From: an uncultured Oscillospiraceae bacterium
Lineage (GTDB): Bacteria; Bacillota; Clostridia; Oscillospirales; Oscillospiraceae
Assembly (NCBI GenBank): GCA_947625045.1
Contig: CANQMW010000020.1
Coordinates: 1-49,423 of the forward strand
Direction: 5' to 3'
DNA length: 49,423 bases
Position numbers and translations under genes: made by a program. A model generated the notes under the pieces. The model did not search any database, was not told where the DNA came from, and saw nothing but the letters and a program-made list of their open reading frames with translations. Below, piece after piece: positions 39,617-47,455 of the stretch (position 1 is the stretch's first letter; every line of letters begins with the position of its first letter).

Positions 39617-39772
39617 TCTGGAACCTCCTTTCATTGGTGTGATGAAAGGCACGAGGTCTCGCTTACTTTTCCTTTCTGTCGGCAAAAATGTATTGCAAAT
39701 CGGTCGTGGCCGTGGTAAACTTCTAATGCGACTTAGTTGAATACCCAGCCGGATGCTTTTGCCGGCGCGAGG

Positions 39773-39798
39773 AGACGCCTGACCACGGGCGTCTTTTT
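39773..39798 (+). terminator. Terminator-like hairpin in the yjzC/ATPase gap
   Basis: AGACGCC/GGCGTCT with an 8-nt loop, then TTTTT. No plus-strand gene precedes it, which hints at a removed gene or an upstream transcript. The rest of 39617-40021 holds no gene I can support. Confidence 0.6.
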
Positions 39799-40021
39799 CG
39801 TGTTCCTTCACCCGGGAGTGATCAGCAGCTTATATTGCAGATCAAGATCCTCGCCTCATAACATAGCACAACATCTTGTGCCTGTCAACAATTTTTTGGA
39901 AGTTATGGTTATTTCGGAGAGGATTCCTATCGAATTTTGATAAAAATTTTTATTTATGTGGCAATAACGCTTGCTTTTCAGTCCGGCATATGAGATACTT
40001 ACAGGTACGGAGGTGATAAGA

Positions 40022-41365
40022 TTGTTTACGAAGGTTAGGCTTAAGAACTTCCGATCATTCGATGATATTGAGTTTGACTTGACTGGCCGGGACCATGCTC
40101 CGAAGCACCTAATCACAGTGTTTGGTGAAAATGGAGCAGGAAAGTCAAACTTAATGTCCGCTTTTGTGTTGCTCAATGAATTGGTTGCAACGATGGACAT
40201 TCGAGATGCGTATGAAGAGTTCCTTAACCGCAAGCAACTATTTAGTGATGAAGACCTAGAGAAGACCGTTCGACAGCGGCTTCTATCTGGCCTGAGGGAT
40301 ATACCCGCGATTATTCGTGACTATCGAATGGTCGGGAATGATCGGCCAATTAGCGTGGAATATGAGTTTTCAATCTATGGGAAAATTGGGAAGTACTTTA
40401 TCGAGTTTGGTGAATCAGAGGTTATACAAGAAAGACTCGAATATCTCTTGAATAAACGGAGAGGAGTATACTTTAATTGTACTAGCGATGCTATTTCAAT
40501 CAACCCTGGAATAGTCGTAGATAAGGATGTTCTCGCCGATATTAAGGCTGCAGCAAAACGCTACTGGGGCAAGCATTCCATGCTCGCAATAGTTCAGCAT
40601 GAGATAATTGATAAAGCCTCAGCTTATATGGAGGGAAACCTCTCTCCAAATTTTGAAGACTTCTTTGCTGAAATTTGGATGCTGTCATGTTTTGTTGGGA
40701 TTGGTTCGAGGCGATGGGAAAGGCTCCAATCCCGCTATGATGTATTTGAGAAGCCAAGCCAAGGAGAAATCCCACAAGAAGATGAGTATCAGCTAGATAT
40801 AGCTGAGAACGTGTTTTCATTATTCTTTTCGTCGATTAACTCAGAAATCAGTAAAGTGTTCTACCGGCGAGGTTACAATGACAAGCAGGTAAGCTATCAA
40901 CTTTATTTTGAGAAAAAGGTCGCCGGTGTTTACCGTAGTATTCCCTTCTCTATAGAATCTACAGGCAACCATCAAATGCTTCGGGTTCTTTGTTGTTTGT
41001 TGAGTGCCTGCCTTGGTGAAACAGTAGTTATTGATGAAGCCGATGCGGGGATTCACGACCTGTTGTTCCAGAAGATCCTACAAGAAGTCTATCCATTTCT
41101 TGCAGGACAAGTTATTATGACATCACACAACACCATGCTGATGCAGTCAGACTTTGCCAGAGAATCAACCTACATCTTAAGAGAAGCAGAGGATGGCACT
41201 AAGAGTGTACAATGTGTGACAGACTATGATAAACGGACGTTTATAAACAACAGCATACGAAACAAATATTTAAATAACGAATATGGAGGCATACCTCGAG
41301 TTAAGCCAATCGATTTTGGAAAAGTCCTCAACGAATTGAAATCTGACCAGTCCTCAAGCGAATGA
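40022..41365 (+). CDS. RecF/OLD-type AAA ATPase (AAA_15-like)
   Basis: 447 residues from TTG 40022, five bases after GGAGGTGA. N-terminal MFTKVRLKNFRSFDDIEFDL, Walker A GENGAGKS (35-42), a long insert (about 90-310), then ESTGNHQMLRVLC (signature-like), Walker B ETVVIDEADAGIHD and the switch His in VIMTSHN. This is the ABC-type head of OLD, PARIS AriA and RloC-like defence ATPases. There is no TOPRIM nuclease domain, and no partner nuclease gene adjoins on the same strand. A role in phage defence is plausible but unproven. GC is clearly lower than its neighbours, so it was probably acquired separately. Confidence 0.82.
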   Translation: MFTKVRLKNFRSFDDIEFDLTGRDHAPKHLITVFGENGAGKSNLMSAFVLLNELVATMDIRDAYEEFLNRKQLFSDEDLEKTVRQRLLSGLRDIPAIIRDYRMVGNDRPISVEYEFSIYGKIGKYFIEFGESEVIQERLEYLLNKRRGVYFNCTSDAISINPGIVVDKDVLADIKAAAKRYWGKHSMLAIVQHEIIDKASAYMEGNLSPNFEDFFAEIWMLSCFVGIGSRRWERLQSRYDVFEKPSQGEIPQEDEYQLDIAENVFSLFFSSINSEISKVFYRRGYNDKQVSYQLYFEKKVAGVYRSIPFSIESTGNHQMLRVLCCLLSACLGETVVIDEADAGIHDLLFQKILQEVYPFLAGQVIMTSHNTMLMQSDFARESTYILREAEDGTKSVQCVTDYDKRTFINNSIRNKYLNNEYGGIPRVKPIDFGKVLNELKSDQSSSE

Positions 41366-41401
41366 TGGCAACGAATCTTTCTTATACATAAGTTCATAAA
41401 T

Positions 41402-41429
41402 GCGGCGACAGTCACTCGACTGCCGCCGC
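41402..41429. repeat. GC-rich hairpin, right copy
   Basis: GCGGCG.CAGTC/GACTG.CGCCGC folds into a hairpin and is the inverted partner of 39106-39133. The two bracket the yjzC operon and the AAA ATPase. Confidence 0.6.
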
Positions 41430-41437
41430 TGGCGTTA

Positions 41438-41620
41438 TTACGCCTTGGTGTCTTGGAGGTGTCTTTCATTCTCCCGCTGGGCTTTCCACGCTGCAAACTC
41501 CCGCTGGCCCTCGTCGCTCTCATAAAACGCGAGGATGTCCGGCAGGAAGCACCGGGCGAGCTTCTCGATCTCATGCTGCGGGATGTTGGTGTCGTTTACG
41601 AGCTTCTTCCTACGACCCAA
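41438..41620 (-). CDS. Small protein of mobilization modules
   Basis: 60 residues from a TTG start with TAGGAGGTAACA upstream. Basic N-terminus GRRKKLVNDTN, then a helical ARCFLPDILAFYESDEGQREFAAWKAQR. Proteins of this type commonly accompany Cys-rich VLP and relaxase genes in Clostridia, often next to a serine recombinase that is missing here. No function known. Confidence 0.7.
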   Translation of the reverse strand: MGRRKKLVNDTNIPQHEIEKLARCFLPDILAFYESDEGQREFAAWKAQRENERHLQDTKA

Positions 41621-41773
41621 TGTTACCTCCTATGTGACGTTAGCTAGTAGTGACGGACGAACGGTGTCATGGTCTGCTCCCTCCTTTCTGTCATGGTCTA
41701 AAGCCTGCATCTGCGGGCAGGGGGTACAAGGATACCACCCCACCGGGTTTTGCACCCGGAAAGCCTTGCAGAT

Positions 41774-42211
41774 TCAGGGGCTTTGCTGGTCTATCGTTCT
41801 ACTATTCGCCCTGCGGCGTTTGGCGTACTCTGCCTTTTGCCGTCGCTGGGCTATGGCTCTGCAATCGTCACAGTAGAGCGCCCGGTTGGAGCCGGGTATG
41901 AACACTCTGCCGCAGATGGCGCACCGCTTCATGGCGTCCTTTCCGAATAGCTCCATTTCCAGGGCTTGTCCTTTTCTGTCCCGCAACAGCACCCAACGAA
42001 AGAATTTGCAGCAGACGGAATAGGATAGCGTCTGCGGACAGGCGACTACCTCGCCGTCGTCCAGGTACAGGCAGTTGCCGTTGTCACAGGCACTGCACAG
42101 TTTCCGAATGAGCGAGACGGCTCGTTGTCGCTGTCTGCCGTTCATGTGCGGAAGTGAGCCGTCCGGCTTTCGCTCCACGGGTGGGAGCAGTTCAAGATGG
42201 AATAAGCTCAT
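41774..42211 (-). CDS. Cysteine-rich VLP-domain protein
   Basis: 145 residues. An N-terminal cysteine cluster (CSACDNGNC ... ACPQTLSYSVCCKFF) is followed by KRCAICGRVFIPGSNRALYCDDCRAIA, a zinc finger, then a basic tail. This is the Cys_rich_VLP family that accompanies relaxases in Firmicute elements. It probably binds DNA or the relaxosome. Its start overlaps the end of the relaxase gene by 20 bases. Confidence 0.85.
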   Translation of the reverse strand: MSLFHLELLPPVERKPDGSLPHMNGRQRQRAVSLIRKLCSACDNGNCLYLDDGEVVACPQTLSYSVCCKFFRWVLLRDRKGQALEMELFGKDAMKRCAICGRVFIPGSNRALYCDDCRAIAQRRQKAEYAKRRRANSRTIDQQSP

Positions 42212-43730
42212 GGCGTTTCTCTTTCTTGTGGCCCAGTATGTTCTCCAGATTGTTCTTCACGGTCTCCAGTTCCTTCACCCTGCGCTGCTTCTCCCGGTAG
42301 TCTTTGTACCGCGCATTCTTCTCCGATACAAGCTGTTGGATCTCCGCTTGCAGGGCCTTGGTGCCGGGCAGCTTGGTGATCCCGTGGTCCTTGAAATACT
42401 TGGCGGCGGCGTTGGACAGCATGAACTCACGCTCATGCGCCTGAGCGTATTCGGCCCTGGCCTTGGCGGTCGTTAATCTCTTGTACTCTTGCCGGACATT
42501 CTTTGTTTCCCAATACGTCAGAAGTTGCCCCAGCAACTCTTTCTTCCCGGCGAGAACATTCTCAATGGATTTAATCTTTTCCCGGCTGTCCCGCAGCTCG
42601 CTCTGGGCAGCAGACAACAACTCGTTCAACTCGTCCATCGAGGCAAAGCCGTACTCGGTGTATGCGTTCAGGGTGTTGACCATCTGCTGGAGATTGAATC
42701 TCTGCGCCCATTTTTCATAGCCGATGCCTTTCCCCTCGGCGAGCTTGGCCTCAATGTCCACGAGCCGCTGGACGGTTCCGGCCTCCCGGAGCTTGTCCAG
42801 AACACTGCGGCGCACAGGCTGCTTCAGCGCGTTTTGTGCCAGCGCCTCATGCACCGCCGCAAGATCATAAGCATCGCCCAGCTTCCGGGCCGTGATGGGT
42901 TTTGCTCTGTCCGGCGTGAGATAAGATAGCCGCCCACGGCTTTCCTTGACCATGACGCCCTCACGGAGAAGCAACTCGGCAAACTCGTCAAATGTGGTAG
43001 CCGTCTCCAATGCCTTACGGATGGTCCGGCGCAGCTTTTCTTTGTCCGTTTCAAACTTGGTGGGTTTGCCGGACGTATCAAGTTTTGCCTGTCCCTTTTT
43101 CTGCGCCCAATACTCCCGGTCATTGATCCGATCCTGTGCACCAGCCAAAAGGTCAACTTGGTATAATCCCTCCCGGTGGCACATCTCCATGACCTCGGCG
43201 CGAAAATAATCCATTGCCGCGTCGGTGCAGCGGTGCTTCATCCCGGCTTTCACGTCGGCTGGCCGGTCCATGTATGGCAGCATAGGAACATCCTCAATCC
43301 GCAGACTGTTGATGACGATATGTACATGAATGTTGCCGGTGTGGTTGTGGCCGTCCGGGTGTGTACAGACCAACGCCTGGTGGCCAGGGAAATGCTCTCG
43401 GCAAAACTGCTCTCCCAACTCCTGTGCCCGGTCCACGGTCAGGCCGTTGTCCGCACTGTCCCGTGGGTCAAAGCTGATGACGTAGTGGTGGCTTTTCACG
43501 TCGCCCCGGCTTTGGTTTTTACCGTATTTCATATTCGCTCTCATGCAGGCGACAGCAAAATCCTGACCCTCACAGTTGAGCGTAGCGATGCGATAATCCT
43601 CTCTGGGAATGAGCCGTCCGTTGCCATCCAGAATGGGCTTCATAGTGAACTCGTCATGCTCGAAAAGCAGGTACTTCTCCGCGTCGCTGTACCGGGCGTT
43701 TTTAGAGTTTATGTGTTTGAACGTCGCCAA
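42192..43730 (-). CDS. Relaxase of the second mobilization module
   Basis: 512 residues from TTG 43730, chosen because the protein then starts ATFKHINSKNARYSDAEKYL as in its family, with AAAGGTGG upstream; an ATG at 43760 is the alternative. The MobA/VirD2-type nuclease domain carries the histidine motif HPDGHNHTGNIHVHIVIN (about 124-141), and KSHHYVISFDPRD is present. It nicks oriT and pilots DNA. The C-terminal part is a long coiled coil (about 360-510). It overlaps mobC by 29 bases and the VLP gene by 20. Confidence 0.9.
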   Translation of the reverse strand: MATFKHINSKNARYSDAEKYLLFEHDEFTMKPILDGNGRLIPREDYRIATLNCEGQDFAVACMRANMKYGKNQSRGDVKSHHYVISFDPRDSADNGLTVDRAQELGEQFCREHFPGHQALVCTHPDGHNHTGNIHVHIVINSLRIEDVPMLPYMDRPADVKAGMKHRCTDAAMDYFRAEVMEMCHREGLYQVDLLAGAQDRINDREYWAQKKGQAKLDTSGKPTKFETDKEKLRRTIRKALETATTFDEFAELLLREGVMVKESRGRLSYLTPDRAKPITARKLGDAYDLAAVHEALAQNALKQPVRRSVLDKLREAGTVQRLVDIEAKLAEGKGIGYEKWAQRFNLQQMVNTLNAYTEYGFASMDELNELLSAAQSELRDSREKIKSIENVLAGKKELLGQLLTYWETKNVRQEYKRLTTAKARAEYAQAHEREFMLSNAAAKYFKDHGITKLPGTKALQAEIQQLVSEKNARYKDYREKQRRVKELETVKNNLENILGHKKEKRHELIPS

Positions 43731-44100
43731 TAGCTGCCGCCACCTTTTCCAAGACTTCATATTTCAACATGGCGAGGTCAACGGCTGCATCCCGGACCTC
43801 CTTTTCCAAGTCGGCATAGGGGGTTCCAAACTCATTCAGGTGCCGTGCGATCTGATTGAGATTGCCGCCGATCTTGCCATATTGCGCGATGAGATCATCC
43901 AGCTTCTTCAGCAGTTCATCATTCACCGATGTGATCACGATAGTGGGCTTGAGCGTCGCGCCGGTGATGGCCTTGCGGATATACGCCGCTTTGCTGACGC
44001 CACACAGAGCTGCGACTTCTGCAAAGGTGGCATATTCTTCCTTAGACAAACGTGTTTTCACGGTCATGCTCCGATGGGGCGTGTTGTACTTTTTCGGCAT
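43702..44100 (-). CDS. mobC: MobC relaxosome protein
   Basis: 132 residues from ATG 44100; a TTG two codons upstream is closer to AAAGGAG. An N-terminal ribbon-helix-helix (KTRLSKEEYATFAEVAALCGVSKAAYIRKAI) and the MobC motif GKIGGNLNQIARHLN are clear. It binds near oriT and assists the relaxase encoded directly downstream. The GC-rich candidate RNA lies upstream. Confidence 0.88.
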   Translation of the reverse strand: MPKKYNTPHRSMTVKTRLSKEEYATFAEVAALCGVSKAAYIRKAITGATLKPTIVITSVNDELLKKLDDLIAQYGKIGGNLNQIARHLNEFGTPYADLEKEVRDAAVDLAMLKYEVLEKVAAAIGDVQTHKL

Positions 44101-44158
44101 GGACAAATGTTCTCCTTTGGGGACAAGCGAATTTGAAAAATGAGCAGACAAGCCCCTA

Positions 44159-44270
44159 TGGGGCCCCCAGCGCAAACCAGCGGAGCGTTTGCGATGGGGA
44201 GAGGAGGAGCAGCGGAACGGACGAACTTTGCCGCTCGCGGCGAAGCGAGGGATGTGGAGCTTGCGACGAC
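44159..44270. ncRNA. Candidate structured RNA or repeat with GGGGAGAGGAGGAGC core, copy 2
   Basis: GGGGCCCCC, a CGCAAAC/GTTTGCG stem with loop CAGCGGAGC, the 15-mer core (44196-44210), then CTTTGCCGC/GCGGCGAAG (44226-44245). Order and core are as in 8375-8490. It fills part of the 589-base gap between mobC and the toxin gene and may overlap oriT. Confidence 0.45.
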
Positions 44271-44482
44271 GACAAGCAGGGTTTGGGGAAGGCACTCCCC
44301 AACAAGATTCCGTGGGGCAAAAATGAGCGCGGAGCGAATTTTGGGCCCATGGTAGAATCTTGCTCTGACGACTCACACCCCGCAGGGGCGTTCCCTCGCG
44401 CAAAACCATTTTAGATTTTTCTCTCTGCGGAATTTGTCGAAGTCCGTCGAGAGGGTAAGAAAAGTGCTGAACAAATGGCGAA

Positions 44483-44564
44483 GCCGCTGTTAATGGTCCC
44501 GACCGAAAAATCAGAGCATGGAATGCTCCGATCATACGGCCTGAAGACACACTAACAGCGGCTC
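44483..44564. other. Branched inverted repeat between the mob and toxin genes
   Basis: Outer arms AGCCGCTGTTA (44483-44493) and TAACAGCGGCT (44554-44564) are perfect. They enclose ATCAGAGCAT/ATGCTCCGAT (44511-44533, one mismatch). It may be an oriT or terminator-like cruciform. The rest of 44271-44689 shows no gene. Confidence 0.5.
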
Positions 44565-44689
44565 CTGGCACAGACTATGATCTGTGTATCATATTAAGTT
44601 TTGATCAAGGCGGGCTTTTCACTCCGTCTAAAGTGACTTTACCATCCTAAGCCCCGTCTGTCAATGACGCATTTGCGAACAACGGCAAA

Positions 44690-45013
44690 TCACAGGTTCT
44701 CAACTATCTTCTTTTGATCCCGGCGAGTGTAACAGACAGCAAGAATATTGACACACTTCCGGGCGTCGTCCACCTGATAGTAGATGTTGAAGTTCTTGGC
44801 CCGTGTTTTGCGGATGCCACGGTTACCCGCCGGGTCATCCTCTATTGCCGGGTAACGGAACGGCATAGACGAAAGAGAATCGATCTCTTCCTCCAACGCA
44901 TCCAGCGTGTTCATACCGGCCTGTAATGATTGCAGCGTAACGGAGATGTACCGAACGATCTCCGACAACTGCTCCTCCGCCTGCCGGGTCATCTCAACGG
45001 CATAGCTTTCCAT
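44690..45013 (-). CDS. RelE/ParE-family toxin
   Basis: 107 residues. MTRQAEEQLSEIVRYISVTL, an ALEEEIDSLSSMPFRYP segment, then RGIRKTRAKNFNIYYQVD and VNILAVCYTRRDQKKI give the alpha-alpha-beta fold of RelE/ParE toxins. ParE-like toxins block gyrase and RelE-like ones cut mRNA; from sequence alone I cannot choose. The ATG follows the antitoxin stop with no gap, so translation is coupled. Confidence 0.87.
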   Translation of the reverse strand: MESYAVEMTRQAEEQLSEIVRYISVTLQSLQAGMNTLDALEEEIDSLSSMPFRYPAIEDDPAGNRGIRKTRAKNFNIYYQVDDARKCVNILAVCYTRRDQKKIVENL

Positions 45014-45316
45014 TCACGAAAGCTCCCGACGCAGATTGGCAAACACCTCTTTGGCGGGCCTGGTGCGCCCGGCCTGTCCGTCATCCATGCCCTTTTGGAG
45101 CATAGCAGAGAATTCCTCGTCGGTCATCTCGTCCCGCGCCTTCGGCTCGCGGGGCAGCGTCAGCGGGAATGGAATGCTCTTGGTGAGGATGATCTGGTTG
45201 TAGAGCAGATTGATCACCGTGGACGCGGAGATGCCCAGCTTCTGCATGACTTCCTCGGCCTCGCGCTTCGTCTCCGGCTCCACCCGGGCCAGCACATTCG
45301 CGGTCTTGTTCGCCAT
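45014..45316 (-). CDS. RelB/DinJ-family antitoxin
   Basis: 100 residues from ATG 45316 (AAAGGTGG upstream; a GTG at 45328 is possible). ANVLARVEPETKREAEEVMQKLGISASTVINLLYNQI is the RelB/DinJ ribbon-helix-helix. The C-terminal tail (DEEFSAMLQKGMDDGQAGR) would wrap the toxin encoded next. The pair probably stabilises the neighbouring mobilization module. Confidence 0.9.
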   Translation of the reverse strand: MANKTANVLARVEPETKREAEEVMQKLGISASTVINLLYNQIILTKSIPFPLTLPREPKARDEMTDEEFSAMLQKGMDDGQAGRTRPAKEVFANLRRELS

Positions 45317-45375
45317 GATATGCACCACCTTTCAAAAAGCATTATATCATATTGTATGTCGTTTCGCAATACACT

Positions 45376-46299
45376 TTACAACCAGCGAGGCAAATCATCG
45401 ACCTTTGACAATAAAATGGTATTATACAGTTTATCAAGTTTTGCTTGTTTTGCCAGACTGACCCACTTTTTCTCGGTAACGACAATATCGCAATACGGGA
45501 TGGCTTCAGATAAGTACAACATATCAATGAAATCGTTTTTGTCCATAGCCGTATTCTCCGGGTACATATTCACATCTTTATAGAGCAGGGCACAGTTTGT
45601 GTAGAATGTGGGAAGCTTTTGAAATACCGCCTCTTTTTCTCTAAAGCCCTTGTCTCCACGGTCACAAGAGCAATGCTCATTGATATACTCATTGATCCTA
45701 CTGCATTGGCTTTTTGAGAAATACACACCCATTGTATCTTGACACACATGGACGACTGATTTTGGTTTCTCGGTTCTATACCACTCTATTGTACTGACGT
45801 CAGATTCTTTATTGTTCTCCTGATACTGGCTCATAAGTGACAAAAGGGGCACAGCACTGCTAGTCGTATGGACCAATGAAGATAAAACCTGATAATTTTC
45901 TGATCCTTTTGCAATACCATATTCCTGCATCAAGGAGTCAAAAGTCTCCTCCTTCTGTCTTCCAAACATATTGCCGTAGTATGGTCTTATTACTTGCTCA
46001 GGAGATTCCCAAGAATTGCGATTCATGTACATTGCATCAATTTCGAAGTCTTTCAATCTAGAAAAATGACGGATAGCATATTCACGGCACAACTGCAACA
46101 TGATTAAAGCAAGTTGTATGCGTGTTTTCTGAGAAGGTGTTGCCTGTGTTTCCTGCACATGCTCCAAAAACAACGGAAAGCAGCACTCTCCTCCGTCAGC
46201 CTTGGATCTGAGATAGTCAAACAATCTTGAATCGCCTTTTTCACAAAGGCTATTTCGGAGGTTAATCCACACGAATTGATCTAAAAACACATATTTCAT
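45376..46299 (-). CDS. PIN-like domain protein
   Basis: 307 residues. The N-terminus KYVFLDQFVWINL has the first-strand Asp of PIN nucleases. The last acidic cluster is in DKNDFIDMLYLSEAIPYCDIVVTEKKW (about 253-279), with D253, D256, D259, D271 and E276. The middle is helical and unassigned. PIN enzymes cut RNA, often as toxins or defence effectors. No antitoxin-like gene adjoins, so it could be a solitary effector. It is low in GC, with its own promoter at 46369-46397. No good ribosome site precedes the ATG. Confidence 0.6.
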   Translation of the reverse strand: MKYVFLDQFVWINLRNSLCEKGDSRLFDYLRSKADGGECCFPLFLEHVQETQATPSQKTRIQLALIMLQLCREYAIRHFSRLKDFEIDAMYMNRNSWESPEQVIRPYYGNMFGRQKEETFDSLMQEYGIAKGSENYQVLSSLVHTTSSAVPLLSLMSQYQENNKESDVSTIEWYRTEKPKSVVHVCQDTMGVYFSKSQCSRINEYINEHCSCDRGDKGFREKEAVFQKLPTFYTNCALLYKDVNMYPENTAMDKNDFIDMLYLSEAIPYCDIVVTEKKWVSLAKQAKLDKLYNTILLSKVDDLPRWL

Positions 46300-46368
46300 A
46301 AGCCATCTAGCACCCTGTAAAGAATATGTATATGCTGGCAGCCCGTTTGGTCTACTGCTTGTTTATCT

Positions 46369-46397
46369 ATTATACTGCTACGTCGTGCATCAATCAA
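46369..46397 (-). promoter_or_regulatory. Promoter of the PIN-like gene
   Basis: On the minus strand TTGATT (46392-46397), 17-bp spacer, TATAAT (46369-46374), about 63 bases before the ATG. The rest of 46398-46540 contains nothing I recognise. Confidence 0.75.
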
Positions 46398-46540
46398 ATA
46401 CAGTATCATGTTACGTTTGGATTTGAGTCCTGCGGTTTAAGGGGTCAGAGCACCAAACTAAACGGGTACAGGAAGAATGTGAAACACATCGGAACCCGGA
46501 GTGACTCGTGTAATATGCCTTAGAATTTTTAATACAACAA

Positions 46541-46569
46541 CCAGCGGATGGTAAAAGACCATCCGCTGG
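46541..46569. other. Perfect hairpin
   Basis: CCAGCGGATGGT/ACCATCCGCTGG, 12-bp stem, loop AAAAG, without a T run on either side. Confidence 0.6.
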
Positions 46570-46622
46570 CGGCTCTACAATTTCAATTCTGTAAGGCAGT
46601 TTTCAATACTTATGCTTGCTGT

Positions 46623-46874
46623 TCATTCTCCGTCCTGCGGTCTATATTGCGTGACCGCTTTTAAATAACGCTCCGGGTCGCGGTCCAGGATAAGCTCGGC
46701 ATAGCTGAGCGGATCATTGTAAATGAGATAATCCAACTCGGACCGCTAGTGCATATTATCCGCGACTTCGCGCTCCACAGTGGTGCAGTCGATGGCGATC
46801 ATGCCGCTGTCTGCGTATCGCAGCTCCACGCATCCCGTGTCCATGTTGAACTCACAGGAGATCAGCTTTTTCAT
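46623..46874 (-). pseudogene. DUF6061-like small protein interrupted by an amber codon
   Basis: From ATG 46874 (AAAGGAG upstream) the frame reads MKKLISCEFNMDTGCVELRY...EREVADNMH and meets TAG at 46746-46748. The same frame continues RSELDYLIYNDPLSYAELIL to a TGA at 46623. I recall the intact family reading ADNMYQRSELDYLIYNDP, so TAG stands where a Gln codon (CAG) is expected. Either the gene is broken or a 42-residue product is made. Its start overlaps the upstream gene's stop (ATGA). Confidence 0.65.
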
Positions 46875-47050
46875 CGTTTGGCACTCCTTTCGTCTTCGTC
46901 CATGCTCTCGATGCACACATCTTCCGCCTTCAAAAGTGCCTCCTGAATGCCCATCCGACCGGCGGCATTTTCCGGCGTGTCCGGCAACACGTCCAGCGCG
47001 TGCGACGCCGCCGCACAGAGGATGTGATAGGCCCGCTTGTAGTCCGTCAT
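46871..47050 (-). CDS. Small helical protein upstream of the DUF6061-like gene
   Basis: 59 residues from ATG 47050 (GGAGGCGAGGAA). TDYKRAYHILCAAASHALDVLPDTPENAAGRMGIQEALLKAEDVCI is two helices typical of small mobile-element proteins. Its stop overlaps the next gene's start. Expression probably starts at the divergent operator region 47069-47136. Function unknown. Confidence 0.7.
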   Translation of the reverse strand: MTDYKRAYHILCAAASHALDVLPDTPENAAGRMGIQEALLKAEDVCIESMDEDERSAKR

Positions 47051-47068
47051 TTCCTCGCCTCCCACGCA

Positions 47069-47105
47069 TTAACCCTTTTGGGTTATTTTAACCCAAAAGG
47101 GTTAA
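47069..47105. promoter_or_regulatory. Double-dyad operator between divergent genes
   Basis: A perfect 17-bp inverted repeat (47069-47085 with 47089-47105, loop TTT). Each arm contains its own dyad: AACCC TTTT GGGTT and AACCC AAAA GGGTT. TTGTCA (47108-47113) follows at once as a likely -35 for the XRE gene, with a weak -10 near 47131. A site for the adjacent XRE protein is likely. Confidence 0.7.
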
Positions 47106-47154
47106 ACTTGTCAACAGGAATTGGCTATCCTCATAGTGAAATGAGGTGGCAAAG

Positions 47155-47397
47155 ATGAATGTGGGAGAAGCGGTAGCAGAGCGGATATTGGAGTTGTGCC
47201 GGGAGCGGAACATCTCGGTCAATCGGTTGTGTACGCTCAGCGGCGTCACCCAGTCCACGGTGAACAACATCGTCAGCCTCCGCAACAACAGCGCAACGGT
47301 GGCCACTGTGAAGAAGCTGTGCGACGGCTTGGATATCGGCATTTCCGAGTTTTTTGCTTCCCCGCTCTTTGAAGGTTTGGAGCAGGAGATAAAATAA
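47155..47397 (+). CDS. XRE-family transcriptional regulator
   Basis: 80 residues from ATG 47155 (GAGGTGGCAAAG). Nearly the whole protein is a Cro/C1-type helix-turn-helix (ERILELCRERNISVNRLCTLSGVTQSTVNNIVSLRNNSATVATVKKLCDGLDIGISEFF). It probably represses itself and the divergent small-gene operon through the inverted repeat upstream. Confidence 0.92.
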   Translation: MNVGEAVAERILELCRERNISVNRLCTLSGVTQSTVNNIVSLRNNSATVATVKKLCDGLDIGISEFFASPLFEGLEQEIK

Positions 47398-47410
47398 GCC
47401 TTACGAAGTT

Positions 47411-47455
47411 CAAAAAAGCCTGTCTCTCCACTTTTGGAGAGGCAGGCTTTTGTCA
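47411..47455. terminator. Bidirectional terminator between xre and the helicase
   Basis: GCCTGTCTCTCCA/TGGAGAGGCAGGC with one G-T pair, an A run before and TTTT after. Confidence 0.88.

Larger units (their letters stand above)
41438..44100. mobile_element. Second mobilization module (remnant of another element)
   Basis: Small protein, Cys-rich VLP protein, relaxase and MobC in the order typical of Firmicute integrative mobilizable elements. No recombinase is found beside it in this window and no ends are visible, so it may be a decayed or partial element. The RelB/RelE pair upstream (44690-45316) may belong to it. Confidence 0.6.
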
